NCBI GenBank assembly: GCA_037447605.1
Contig: CM074808.1
Coordinates: forward strand, 3,163,963-3,227,962
Reading direction: 5' to 3'
Length of the DNA: 64,000 bases
Origin: Zygnema circumcarinatum
Taxonomy: Eukaryota > Streptophyta > Zygnematophyceae > Zygnematales > Zygnemataceae
The position numbers and the translations under genes were made by a program. The notes beneath the pieces are model-generated. The model did no database searches. It had not been told where the DNA came from and saw nothing but the letters and a program-made list of their open reading frames with translations. This document shows, piece by piece, positions 1 to 14,771 of the stretch; positions within the stretch are counted from its first letter, which is position 1, and each line of letters starts with the position of its first letter.

Positions 1-2500
1 CCCCCCCCCCCCCCCCCCCCCCCCCATGCCCGCCGGCCGGAAGCACGTGGTCATGGCTATTGAAAAAGACGGAGTGGACATTGTACGATCAAAGTGAGGA
101 CAGAGAGAGTTGACACAAAAGACAGATGTGTGATTAACGTGGTAAAAAGTACAATGTCCTAATCTGTTTTATATACATTGCGGCTAGAGCTACACGACAA
201 AAGAGTGTGGAACTAGCCTGAGTAAGGGCGGTTGGGTGTAAGCACAGAGCCGCAAAGGCACAACTAAACTAACGGTGAAAGTACAAGCTAAAAGGACAGC
301 CAGGTGTAAGTACACGTGGCTGGGAAAACGACAAAATAGTACGACAAAACTGAGAATGTCGGATTCTCAACAATGGCGGCCGGGAAAGCCTCCGAACCGA
401 AAAGTATTTTCCTGCCCGGCGGAGAGCCGGGACCTTCCTATTGGCTATCACTCCGTTTGGGCAAGGAAATCATTTTGCAGGACGGGCAGCTGGAGGATGG
501 GGTAGACCGTACGGTAATGTACCAATATGTACGGCATCATCACGGTGGCAGTTAGCCAACCATTGGCAATGGTTGCAACCGTTGGGTGCCAATGGTTGCG
601 TAGATTTGTCTTTCCTTGGCTTTTGTGTTCCATTCCACGTCCGTTCCGTTGTCTTGAGGCTGATTCGTGAGCTTGGCATGTCAGTGTTGAATTATAGGAT
701 GCAGACAAAACCCAACAAGGGGAAAATGCAGAACATGCGCAGCCTTCATTAGCAGGGCGTTGTTCACTAATGTTCATCAGGTGAAAAATGGCTAATTTTG
801 ACACATTTTCAATTCTGTACAGCAGTGTCTCCTGGCGTTAAGGTCGGTGAGAAGCCGGCCTGAGCAGAACGGGGCCTGCTTCCACTTGTTGCTAGTTTTA
901 TAAAGGACAACCCCTATCCAGAGAAGCTCTCTTCAGGTTTCTTCAGGCCTAACTGTGCCCGCTCTGGAACTCCGAGTCCTGCATAGTCCCATCTGACGAC
1001 AGAGGCCCTTTCTGAAAGACTGCTTGGCAACTCTTTGATCCGCACAGGGGCGACCTGCAGAATGGCTGCCATTGCATACTGTAGTGCGTGACTGGATCAC
1101 ACTCTTGGTCCGGTCCAGGAACTCGGAAAGGTCCAACACTTCTCCGCTCTGCTTCCCTCCATATCCAATACAAATCTTATTGTTTGTTCCACATGCTGAT
1201 GTTGTCCATGTACATTTGATGGCATCATCGCCATCGTGAGATCAATGCCACATCCCCATTGCATGTCATGTACATGCCATATGATGGCATGTGTCGTTGC
1301 GACCAGTTCCTCGTGGTTCCCAATGTTGATTTTGTCCATGTACATTCGTGAGATCAATGCCACTTCCTTTTTCTACTTCGCTCGTCGCTAGTGCCCTACA
1401 TATAACCGTCAGTGGGTCGACCGCCACTTCACCGTACCGTAAGACCTACCGTACCTGCCCAGGTGCTCCCATGTGGTCCCTCATATCCCAAAAGTGGTCC
1501 GCGTGGAGTCCCGTCCGCACTTGGCGCTCGCCTCCGCTGACGCGGCCGGGCCCCCATTTGGGGGCGCGTCTACGTGGCGGTTGACCGGTTGGCCCCGCGG
1601 ATTTGCCTTCCGTGGCATTAGGCCGGCGTGGCGCCTGCGTGGGCCGATCTGGCGGGGGATTGGGGGGGTCTTTTCTGACGTGGACGCCACGTGGCGCGTC
1701 CAGGAGATGCGGCCTCCAAAGGACTGTGATCCGGACCTCTGCCGAAGCTCTGCAGAGCTGAGCCGAGGCAGTCCCGGGCCTGGGCGGTGACCGTACGGAC
1801 GGGCGCGACTTTGCACTCCTGGAGGTAACGGCAGTCTCCTGAAGGGAAAAAAAGAAGGGTCTCGTCGAGAAAATGTTTCAATTACTGCCCTATGTTTGCT
1901 TTAACCAATCGTGGGCGCGAGGTAGGCTACAGACACGTGTCACGTGGCAGGTCTGGGATAAAATGTTTTCTTTGGGCAGACAATATTGTTTTTCGGGCAG
2001 CCCGCGGTGGCTGGTTCTGGTGCAGGGCGGTAGGTGCGCTGGCTGGCTGGCCTGTTGACGGCGGGCGCTGCCTCTTGCTGCCCAGAGAGAGTATTTCTGG
2101 ATGCGCCGGCGCTGCGCTGCGGAGGAGGAGGTTATTGGAAGGGCCAGGACTGTTTCAAACCTGCTTGTTGCTTCGGATTTCGCTGGGCTTCTTCTGCTTC
2201 ATAGCAATACAGCGTACGTGGAAACCCTGCTGTCTTATGCAGAAGTGGTAGCACATTTTCCCGGGTTCGTTTTGTCGCTTGCAAAATGAAAGCCTTGTCC
2301 TAGGCGCGGTATTTCTGTCGTATTTTATATTTTTTTGAACGTAGCTGACAGTATACGATGCCTTGTGCTGAAGTCGTATGCGGAATGATTTGACTGACAA
2401 TGTTTGCGAGCTTTGAGGGAGAGGAGCTTGATCCTAGCGCCATTGTCGTTTGTAATTCCTGCAGGTTGACACACATCAAATTTCTAGCGTGTCAGTGAAG
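1..2500. other. 5' flank with no supported gene
   Basis: The window opens with 25 C residues, probably a contig or low-quality edge. I found no exon chain that translates to a recognisable protein on either strand. The stretch holds two tandem partial copies of a dispersed repeat (about 1186-1250 and 1296-1375). It also holds several GTAC-core palindromes near 490-540, 1430-1460 and 1790-1803, and presumably the promoter and 5' UTR of the GapC gene that starts at 2501. Short open frames here lack homology and codon structure. Confidence 0.6.
1186..1375 (+). repeat. dispersed repeat, two adjacent copies
   Basis: The copy at 1186-1250 includes GTACATTTGATGGCATCATC and CGTGAGATCAATGCC. The copy at 1296-1375 includes GCGACCAGTTCCTCGTGGTT and TTGTCCATGTACATTCGTGA, with a deletion of the GATGGCATCATCGCCAT part. 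Confidence 0.8.
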
Positions 2501-6720
<4,220 letters not shown>

Positions 6721-7598
6721 GGGCGGCTGGGGCTCGTGCCCTATGTGCACTGTACATTGAGAATGTCGTTTGCAGAACTTGTTCATATGAAGCCTTGCTG
6801 CCAAGAGCGAGAGTGCGGGATATTCACTCGCTTCATGTACCCCAATTCTTCTTGTCCTTTGCTTGAGGCCTTGTTTCAGTATGTTGACTGATGCATGAAT
6901 TTCAACGACTACAATAGCTCATATTGGTGCTTCTTGGTTCGCCCTTTTTATGCGCTGCAAACATAGTTCAGTACCAAGTGTTTTTCAGTTCCAAGCGATA
7001 ATATTACGGATGTATTGCCCAGCACAGCAACAGCACAGCACAGCAGCACATGCCATTTTGATGCGACAAGCAATTCTGATGTCCTCTGTTTGATACAATA
7101 TTGTGAAACCGATACGAAATAGCCATCCTTCTCACTTCTCACAATACAAAATGATACCATAGGACGCTTTATCAGAATTGGACCCTTCGGGCTATAAGAT
7201 AAACAAACAAACTCTCTGGAAACTGGATGCGCTTGGCGTGTTCTTCTCTCAACTGCATCGCCTCTGGGAAGAAGAAATTCAGAATGGCCCGATTGTACTC
7301 AAATTACAGTAACTTTCCCAAATCTTGCGCTTGTGCAGCAGGTGCAAAAACTTTACGATACATGAATATGCAGAATGGAAATCAAGCAAAAGTGCTTTGC
7401 TACACGACTCTCTTAACAAGCGATGTCTGACAGGTGCGCACAACTGAAACTGTCCTGTTCTGCCAGGCGTACCATCTCTCCACAATATTGACAAATAATT
7501 TTTACATTCACTCAGCCTCATCGCAACCCACCGTGTTTCGTAAACTCCACGGAACAATCCAAGCATGAATGGCGCACAAAATGTTTTGAAGCCGCCAG
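6721..7598. other. convergent intergenic region, GapC 3' / prenylcysteine oxidase 3'
   Basis: Both flanking genes end here, so this should hold the two 3' UTRs and polyadenylation sites. A short CAGCA-rich microrepeat lies near 7020-7050. I see no further gene. Confidence 0.6.
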
Positions 7599-9917
7599 TC
7601 AAAGCTCCTGTCGAGGGCCTTCCTCCTGCCCCGCTGCAATCCTCCCATTCCCAACAACAGACCAAATGCTGTCTCCCCGGGTCAGCCCTGCTGCGTCCTC
7701 TCCATTCAGCCGCTTCAGAAGCAACCGCACCACATTGTGAGCAGAAACCGCCGCTGTTTCCATCGCACTCGCAGCACTCTCAAACGTGTTGATGTAATAC
7801 AAGTGATTGTCGTCCAGAAGAAAGGGCGCAAAGCTTTCCGGAGCTTCATAGTGAGGATATGCCGCCCAATCAATACTGGCTGCAGGTCTTCGATACCTGC
7901 CATTGGCTTCTCCAGATTCCTGTTAGAGCAAACTTAGGCCCCGAAAAGCAAGCGGGCAACACCTCACACCCAAGTCCACCACCTCTTTTCCGAAAAGCCT
8001 CAAAACCAGCCTTCATCTAATCAACCCCAAACAACCCTTTCTTTCCTCACCTGAACAACTGATCTAGCAGCGTATCCTCGACTCGCTCCCGAGAAAAGAT
8101 TTTGTAAGTGGCATCGGACGGACCATAACGCTTCAATACATTGATGCTCGAGAACGGAACTGCTTCCGTTTCAGTTGTGCCGATGAACGACGGAAGACCT
8201 CCCTCTCCTACTCCAAAATAAGTCTGCAAGAAGGCACTCAGGTATTCACTTCGAGGACTTTGAGGTCTTCAACACATGTAGTAAACTCCGAACTTTTCAC
8301 AAAAGGCTTCAACTGTACAAAGGATTGGAGATGTAAAAGCCCTCAAATATTTCACTCACCGGATCCAAATCTCCACGAACAAATGTCGTATGAGTGTGCT
8401 GGAACCTCCTGGCAGGCACATTGACACGTGGCACAATCTCGAGCCACCCTTCCTCCAGGGGAGTCGCTACAATTACTGCCTGGCAGCCATAGCTCTCATT
8501 TCTTGAATCGCCACGCTCGTCAACTTTGACATTTAGAATGTATCCTTCCCCGTCGACCTCATTGCTCTCACATCGTGCATCCTCTGAGCACCTCGTGACA
8601 GACATAACGCGACTGTTTGGATGAAAAGTGGCATTCGAGACCTTGAGAAGTCCCTCGGGAATCCGCCGATTTCCTCCTCGGACTGCCCAGAATTTACCGA
8701 CGGCGAGACCGACGGCTCCAGCAAGACCGCTAATGCTCACATTCTGACCATAATTAACGCGGATTATCATCTGGAAATTGGCACAAAGGCAGGCAAACGA
8801 AGAAGAGGAAAAAGACAAGGAAAGGAAACCATGAAGAAGAACGACAATGAGCACAGCTAATGGCGTAGCTCGAGGTTAGAAGCTCGAAAAAAAACTACGC
8901 ATAAGCACATTACTCGCCCTAAAATAAAAGAAGCCAAATGATAGAACAGTAATGTAACATGTTAAACGTTTTGTGTCTTTACCGTTACAAGCTCGTTGAT
9001 TAGAAGGGGAGGTAAGCCTTCCTCCAACAACACATCCGCCAGTTGGCGCTGAGTGAGGCCATAAAGGTCGACGGAATCAAGAAGACTCTTCACATCATAA
9101 TAAACGTCGCGATTTTCGTCGTACAGAAGTGACCATAGATCTAACTTTCGCTGCAAACATCATCTATTAAACAATTAAAAAAACTGCCGATCCAATCCAA
9201 AAAATGATTCTAAGACGATGCGACCACGCACAAAGGATTGCATTAATACACAATCAATAAAAGAACTCTTCAAATCACAAAGCTAGAAAACGTCCATTTC
9301 TCCAATTCTCTCAAAAGCACAAAAAATCCAAGAATGCAGAACCCCACGATACAGAATAATGATTATTTTTGAATAAACCCCGAGACCCAAGAATTTAATC
9401 TATTAAATCCCCAAAAAATGCAATAAAGCGGCACCTTAACAAATGCCTGCATTCGCGTGAGCCCGAACAGACCGTAGCGAAGCATCAGCCTCGCACTGTT
9501 CACAATATCTGCAAATTTTTGGCTCCAAACACTTCCTCCCAAATACAAATCTTTATACTCAAATTTTCTCCCTCCCCAAATTCCAAGTCCCGAGGAATCG
9601 TTCATCAGCTGCATTCTCTCTAGCCCCAAAAGCTCAGCAAAGCGCACTAAGTGGAGGTTTTTTTCGTGAATTATGGAGGCACCAGCTTCGAAAACGTCAC
9701 CCTCGTAGGAAATAATATCAGCCCTACCCCCGGCCCTTTCCCGAGCTTCAAAAACGTGTACATTGTGGGGAAAATTTTCCGAAGAATTTCGCAAGAAAAA
9801 GGCGGCGGAGGTTCCGCCTACACCTGCTCCTATTATGCAAATGTTCCCGGCAACAGAGGCCTTGAAAAAGGAAAAAAAAATGAAGGCAACAACAGTGCCA
9901 AGGAAGGGGCTCGCCAT
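7599..9917 (-). CDS. FCLY: prenylcysteine oxidase / farnesylcysteine lyase, 5 exons
   Basis: FAD-dependent thioether oxidase that cleaves prenylcysteine released from degraded prenylated proteins. Exons in transcript order: 9917-9435, 9150-8983, 8770-8360, 8223-8051, 7896-7599, totalling 1533 nt (510 aa), about the length of plant FCLY. The N terminus is a signal-peptide-like hydrophobic segment (MASPFLGTVVAFIFFSFF), followed at once by the dinucleotide-binding motif ICIIGAGVGGTSAAFFLR and the VFEARERAGGR acidic-end motif. Later conserved blocks are RVNYGQNVSISGLAGAVGLA, the TTETEAVPFSSINVLKRYG stretch and, in the last exon, SIDWAAYPHYEAPESFAPF followed by YYINTFESAASAMETAA. The last acceptor is at GGCAG|GT because it is the only nearby site that keeps this frame. 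It is divergent from pirin across a 522-bp shared upstream region. Confidence 0.93.
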
Positions 9918-10439
9918 GGGGGGCCTTCAGGGCACCCTCGCGGCGAAGGACAGAGAAAGAACCAAGTAAAAGGGAAGTCCTTCAAGAAAAACATGACTTT
10001 ATCGGAGGGCCGAATATTGACTAGTACGAATTCGTACAGTTCTGCACTGCTTTCGTACGAGACCCAAAGCCGTACAATATTGTACGGATAAAAATAAGTA
10101 TAGACTTAAAAAGCCACGTCAAATGCCACGTCCCAAAGTGACTGCCACGTGGCTGCCACGTGTCAGTCACGTCAACAGAACGCGATATCATGGAACCTGG
10201 AACGCGTCGCACGCAACGCTAAGACGGTCCATGGAGCTCCGCCCTCGGACTCAAAACGTTTTCTGGGTTCTGCCCAATATGCCGGGCAGCTAAGAAAAAG
10301 CAGCCTGGCAAGCTCTGCGAAGCTTCGCAGGCTGTGGCAGGAAGGCCTTGGAAGCTCCCCTCCCTGCTGAAAGCTTGAGAGAGGAGGCAACCATGGCGGC
10401 CATGGCGCTCTCCCGGTCGCCTCTGCTCTCTCTTTTACA
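9918..10439. promoter_or_regulatory. bidirectional promoter region with GTAC palindromes and an ACGT cluster
   Basis: The 522 bp between the divergent prenylcysteine oxidase and pirin start codons. Near 10020-10090 there are four to five CGTAC/GTACG sites including the palindromic GTACGAATTCGTAC. At about 10110-10175 there are five to six CACGT cores, two of them full CACGTG G-boxes. G-box/ABRE cores bind bZIP and bHLH factors in plants, and GTAC is the core of SBP-domain/copper-response elements. No function is shown here. Confidence 0.5.
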
Positions 10440-12168
10440 ATGGAAGGCATGGCGGTGGTCCGTCACGTGGCGAAGAAGTGGCCCGTTACCGAGCTGCCCG
10501 GACCTGACGGGCAGGCCTTGAAAAAGAACATCCTTTTGATGCCTGTGAGCACATTCTCTCATTGGGAGGAGCTTTGGCTTCTCTCTCTCTCCTCACTTGA
10601 TTGTTTCAGAATATGATTTTCTTGCTTTGATGCATGCGGAGCTCGCCTCATAGACTCACCATCAGCTCAGTCCACCTCAGAACTGCAGGGCTGCAAACTC
10701 TAAAAACGCAAGAATTGTGAAATCTTTGTATCCGAATCTCTCTGATTCGCTCACATCAGCCTTTTACTTTCTTACATTTCCTGATTCATCATGTTTTTCT
10801 TTTCTTTTTGTGCGAACGTGTGCAGGGAAACTGGGCGGAGTTCGACCCGTTCCTGATGATGGCGGAGGACTGGATGCAGGCGGGCAGTAGGGGCGGGCCC
10901 GGCTTTGACCTGCATCCGCACCGCGGTTTTGAGACCGTCACCGTCACCTTGGAGGGCTGCTTGGAGCATCGCGACACGCGGGGAGGGCACGGCATCATGC
11001 AGGTGGCAGTACATTCCTGTCTGAAGCAAACCAGCACAATTTCGTTTAGAGACACATTTTTTTTTTCTGATGTGGATTTGATTTTATTCTGAAGATCTGT
11101 AACTTTGAAGAGTCTGCTTGGCCCTTCGCTTTGTTTGTTTCGGGAGGGAAGGGGATTCCTTTAGAAAGGTTTTAGTCCCTTGATGCCATCGTTATTGCTA
11201 AGCTTGTTCTGTTCTGAAAAGTCTTTTTTGTGATGTCAGGAAGGAGACGTGCAGTGGACGACGACGGGTCGGGGCGTGCTGCATTCGGAGAAGCCCAAGG
11301 GCCCAAAAGTAACTCGAGCGACGCAGCTTTGGCTGAACCTCCCGCGGGCAAACAAATGGGTCGAGCCTCGATATCAGGTAGAACAAACATTCTGCATGAC
11401 TTTAAGCGAAACGAGAAATGTAAATACTGAGTTACTACTACTTATTTTTGGTCGCCAACATTAGAATAGGCCTAAAAGCCCTAAAGTCAATCAGTTGGGC
11501 TTGCATGGCATTGCAGGATATTTCAAGAGCAACTATGCCGATTGTTGAGTCGGACGATGGGAAAGCAAAGGCTTATTTGTTTTCGGGCAGCATAAATGGG
11601 GTGTCATCGCCGACCAAAAACTATGCAAAAGTTTCTGCATTCGATGCAGACATATCTCTTGGTGGCAAATTAAGCGTTAATATTCCGAAAGCTTACAATT
11701 CCTTTGTCTATATTCTCAACGGAAGCGGATTTATCTGCGATACACTGTTGAATCAAGTGAGCCTTCACTCTCTTCATGCAGATTTGTGATGTAAATCTTA
11801 AGTTAAAGGAAGGAAAAGGTATTTAGTGAAATGTGTCCCTCTTATTTGTTGGTTTCTTTGAAAGCACGGACGTTCTTGTTGGTTTTGAAGCATTCAGGGG
11901 CTCCTCGACCTTTTCGGGCTGTCATGTACGTCTGTTTTCTGTGTGCCTGCAGGGAATGGTGGCGCTTCTCCCGCCGACGGGGGACATGGAAAACGAGATG
12001 GACCAGATTGATTTAAAAAATCCAGATTCAGAAATGACATTTAGAGCTCTATTTTTTGCTGGGCTGCCAATTAAGGAGCCGGTGTATCAGTCGGGGCCGT
12101 TCGTTATGAATTCTAAAGAAGAAGTTCAGCAGGCTTTTGAGGATTATAGGGCCGGGCGACTGGTTTAG
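10440..12168 (+). CDS. PRN: pirin family protein, 5 exons
   Basis: Bicupin metalloprotein of the pirin family (nuclear cofactor or quercetinase-like activity in relatives). Exons: 10440-10544, 10826-11002, 11240-11377, 11517-11756, 11953-12168, totalling 876 nt (291 aa), matching the usual pirin length. The N-terminal cupin shows FDPFLMMAEDW, then HPHRGFETVTVTLEG and HRDTRGGHG. The VLHSE motif in exon 3 supplies the remaining His and Glu metal ligands, so the metal site looks intact. The C-terminal cupin contains NSFVYILNGSG and FRALFFAGLPIKEPVYQSGPFVMN, ending EDYRAGRLV. The start at 10440 is the first ATG that joins exon 2 in frame. Upstream ATGs at 10393 and 10402 are in another frame and hit a stop. 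Confidence 0.94.
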
Positions 12169-13339
12169 ACGCACAGAAATAATGCCCGGCAAGGAAAAGA
12201 GGTTGTCATTTGAGGCTTTTGAGGTTTTTAGGGTTTATAGGGCTTTACTCAGATGTATGCTGGAGCTGCTGGCATGAGCAAATTGTATATACTTTATGAT
12301 TTTTTCTAAATTGTAAAAACTTGGAAATTTTCATCCCCTGCATCTGGTTCAATTCGACTTTTTGGATTCTCTCTCTCATACATACTCTCTCTGCCTCTTT
12401 TGTTCGCCCTTTCCTCCTTTCCAGCTGACTCGGCATTCATTTCTTTCATTTCTCTACCCAGTCTTTAAGCTTTACTGCTTTAGCCTTTGTGTTAATAAGC
12501 ATATATTTCAACAATGAATGAGTTTTCCAGAATGAATATACTTTTTTCTCTTTCAAAATCGAAAAGAAGTCAGCCTCTACAGTTCAATGCGCAACCCTAT
12601 TCAATACATTTGAACATTGAGAAGTTGAAAAGTGCTTAAAATTGCTTCTCAATTTCTCAACCTGTTTGGTTATACGGTAATGAGGGAAAAAAGGAACAAT
12701 CTCTGGCTTGCATGTCTGACAGGTACTGTGCTTTAGAAATCCGTCGGGACAAACGGTCGGCAAGTGTTGGCGGGGTGCCTTCCTTCTCCAAGTTTAGGGT
12801 TGCAAGCTGCTCTCTTCCTTCCCCTGCTCTCCCCTGCTCACTGACGGCAGTCACTGGCCATGCGTCCGTCCTGCAGACAGAGATAGCTTCATCATTAGTT
12901 GGTCTTCTTTTCGATTTTGCCATTGAGAAAAATCCTGACGTTTCCAATCGATAACTTCCAGGCCCTTATTTTTAAGGTTTTTGACGACTCTTTATAGTGG
13001 CGCTGGACGAAATGTTCATTTAAGCTCTCATACTGTCGCTTATATTTAAAGTATGTCCATGGTATATTGATTGTTGGAGCCTCCGAAGAGGCTTCCCAAA
13101 AATATGGTATGCCGCGTACTGTACGAGGTGCACGGTATTCTTTAGTAAAAGGCGAAAGAATAGTTCGCTATGCGCCTCGTACACGGCTGATAAAAAACTC
13201 AGAGGCGGCCTTTAGAGTAAGTACCATGGAGTTGCACTGTAAGTTGAAGTTATTGTGGGAGAAAGAAAGCGGAATTGCGCCGCACAATTATTATTATACA
13301 ATAATTTTATAATATTAATTAGTCGTTTCTTTCACAGCT
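12169..13339. other. intergenic region between pirin and tRNA-Gln
   Basis: Pirin 3' UTR followed by sequence without a supported gene. It contains a CTTCTCAATTTCTCAACCTG-containing repeat near 12645-12673 that recurs at 14030-14056. It also contains a hairpin with GTAC ends at 13121-13182 just upstream of tRNA-Gln. Confidence 0.55.
13121..13182. repeat. imperfect hairpin with GTAC ends
   Basis: Left arm GTACGAGGTGC (13121-13131) pairs with right arm GCGCCTCGTAC (13172-13182) with one G-T. An inner ATTCTTT (13137-13143) pairs with AAAGAAT (13155-13161). The hairpin lies about 160 bp upstream of the tRNA-Gln gene and could be a small fold-back element or a regulatory palindrome. Confidence 0.6.
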
Positions 13340-13410
13340 GGTTCTATGATCTAGCGGTTATGATGTCAGACTCTGAATCTGAATGCCCGAGTTCAATTCT
13401 CGGTAGGACC
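13340..13410 (+). tRNA. trnQ-CUG: tRNA-Gln (CTG)
   Basis: A 71-nt tRNA gene. The acceptor stem GGTTCTA pairs with TAGGACC (one G-T). The anticodon arm is TCAGA-CTCTGAA-TCTGA with anticodon CTG, and the T arm is CCGAG-TTCAATT-CTCGG. Internal A- and B-box sequences are present and a TTTTT Pol III terminator follows immediately. The sequence closely resembles plant nuclear tRNA-Gln, and it has no intron. Confidence 0.95.
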
Positions 13411-14176
13411 TTTTTCATCGTCCACTTTTTCAAGTCCACGCAAATCTCGCGCGATGTTCTGTATAAAAGTGAAGTACCAAACGCCGCGCTTTTGCAACAT
13501 AGGAACCACACGAGAGTTGACCTACCTGCTGTCCAACTGTGTTGGTGCTTCATTGGGCAATTGAATACGCGTTTCCGTTTTTCCAAAATGGTTGCTTTTA
13601 GTCCACTGGGACAAAAGACGTGTGTGTTAAATTTTGCGTGCGTTGCAAAATTTTGTAGAAATAGAGCAAGCAAACGTGAAGAAGTGGTTTTGCATTTGCC
13701 ACATTGTCTGTTCACAGGCAGTTGTGCAGATGTTATTGCAGTCGCCACTGACTGAGACACGGCTGACGACATTTTGTCTCACATGTGGCTATGGGATTTG
13801 ACAAGTTTCTGCTCTTGCTCCGAAGACGGGGCGGGGCTCAATGGCTCACGTGGAGGGGGCTATGAAGAGAGAGAGAGAGAGAGCGAGAGAGACGTGTCAC
13901 ACTGAGATTGGTACATCCCGTTTCACTTTTAGCAAATCTAATTAGGTCTACAACATCCCAATTCCAGGAATCTCCTCAAAAGTATGAAATGCTGGAGGAC
14001 TTTGAGAATTGAGAAATGAAGCAAACTTGTTTCTCAATTTCTCAACCTGTTTGGTTTAAGGGTAGTGTGGATCACCGGCGTGTGAGATTGAAGAATGTGA
14101 AGTATGAAGTTTTGCTTTTGTGCTTCGGTCCTTTGCGACCAGTCCCTCGTGATTCCCCATGGTGCTTTTGTCATCC
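13411..14176. other. region between the two tRNA genes
   Basis: No supported protein gene. It contains a GA microsatellite at 13866-13895, the second copy of the TTTCTCAATTTCTCAACCTG repeat (14030-14056), and the first half of a dispersed-repeat copy (14134-14170) that abuts tRNA-Cys. Confidence 0.55.
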
Positions 14177-14440
14177 GGATCGTTAGCTCAGTGGTAGAGC
14201 AATCGACTGCAGGCACGCATGCTATCGATAGGTCTCCGGTTCGAACCCGGAACGGTCCTTCCGTTTTGCCGTTTTGTACATCGGCCAGCTGTAGTGCATC
14301 ATCTCCTGCCGACCCACCGGTGGGCATCCGATGATGATGATGCTGAATGATGCGTTCTCTGCTGTCCTTGCAACCATGTGCATTGACTGTGCAAGTACAT
14401 TTGATGGCATCATCGCCATCGTGAGATCAATGCCTTTTTC
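14134..14440. repeat. dispersed repeat copy interrupted by the tRNA-Cys gene
   Basis: The left half (14134-14170, GCGACCAGTCCCTCGTGATT onward to GCTTTTGTC) and right half (14394-14440, GTACATTTGATGGCATCATC onward to CAATGCCTTTTTC) are contiguous in the copies at about 1296-1375 and, reversed, 61911-61988. Here they are separated by about 220 bp that include tRNA-Cys. Confidence 0.75.
14177..14259 (+). tRNA. trnC-GCA: tRNA-Cys (GCA) with an 11-nt intron
   Basis: The acceptor stem GGATCGT pairs with ACGGTCC (one T-G). The D arm is AGCTCAGTGGTAGAGC, and the T arm is TCCGG-TTCGAAC-CCGGA, giving a perfect B box. The anticodon stem is ATCGA/TCGAT. The loop reads CTGCAG, then GCACGCATGCT, then A, so an 11-nt intron lies at the canonical position after nucleotide 37, next to anticodon GCA. 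Removing it leaves a standard 7-nt loop and a sequence like plant tRNA-Cys. A TTTT tract follows at about 14264. The intron is inferred from folding, not observed. Confidence 0.9.
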
Positions 14441-14771
14441 CTTCGTCTGAAGTGGAACCGATGATGATGAGAGAGTGAAAGTGCACATGTGATCACTGGA
14501 TGCCCACCGGAGTACGCATTTGTACTGGAAAACCTGGTGTGTACCGAACTATCAAAAGAATGAAAGAATTCATTAGGTTTGCCAGTTCCGACCCGCAGGT
14601 GCCGACTTTGAGTGCCTAACATCCTCACATCCAAAGCTTGGACATGTTCTACTTTTCAGAATCTAAGTTCCTATACAAATGCTTGTCAGTAAACAAACTG
14701 GCCATTCTCTATCCCATGCCCCCGCAGACATATTTTCAGACTAAAAAACTACCTGTAACAACTGCCACCTG
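14260..14771. other. intergenic region after tRNA-Cys
   Basis: It holds the right half of the split dispersed repeat and a pair of inverted GGATGCCCACCGG-type segments (around 14310-14330 and 14497-14510) with GATGATGATG microrepeats. The 3' flank of the minus-strand VTT gene is also here. No protein gene is supported. Confidence 0.5.

Noticed and set aside
1-25. Poly-C start as a biological feature
   Set aside because: More likely a contig-end or sequencing artefact; it cannot be assessed from one edge.
13344-13772. Open frames across the tRNA-Gln gene
   Set aside because: The tRNA structure explains the conserved part, and the frames lack domain features.
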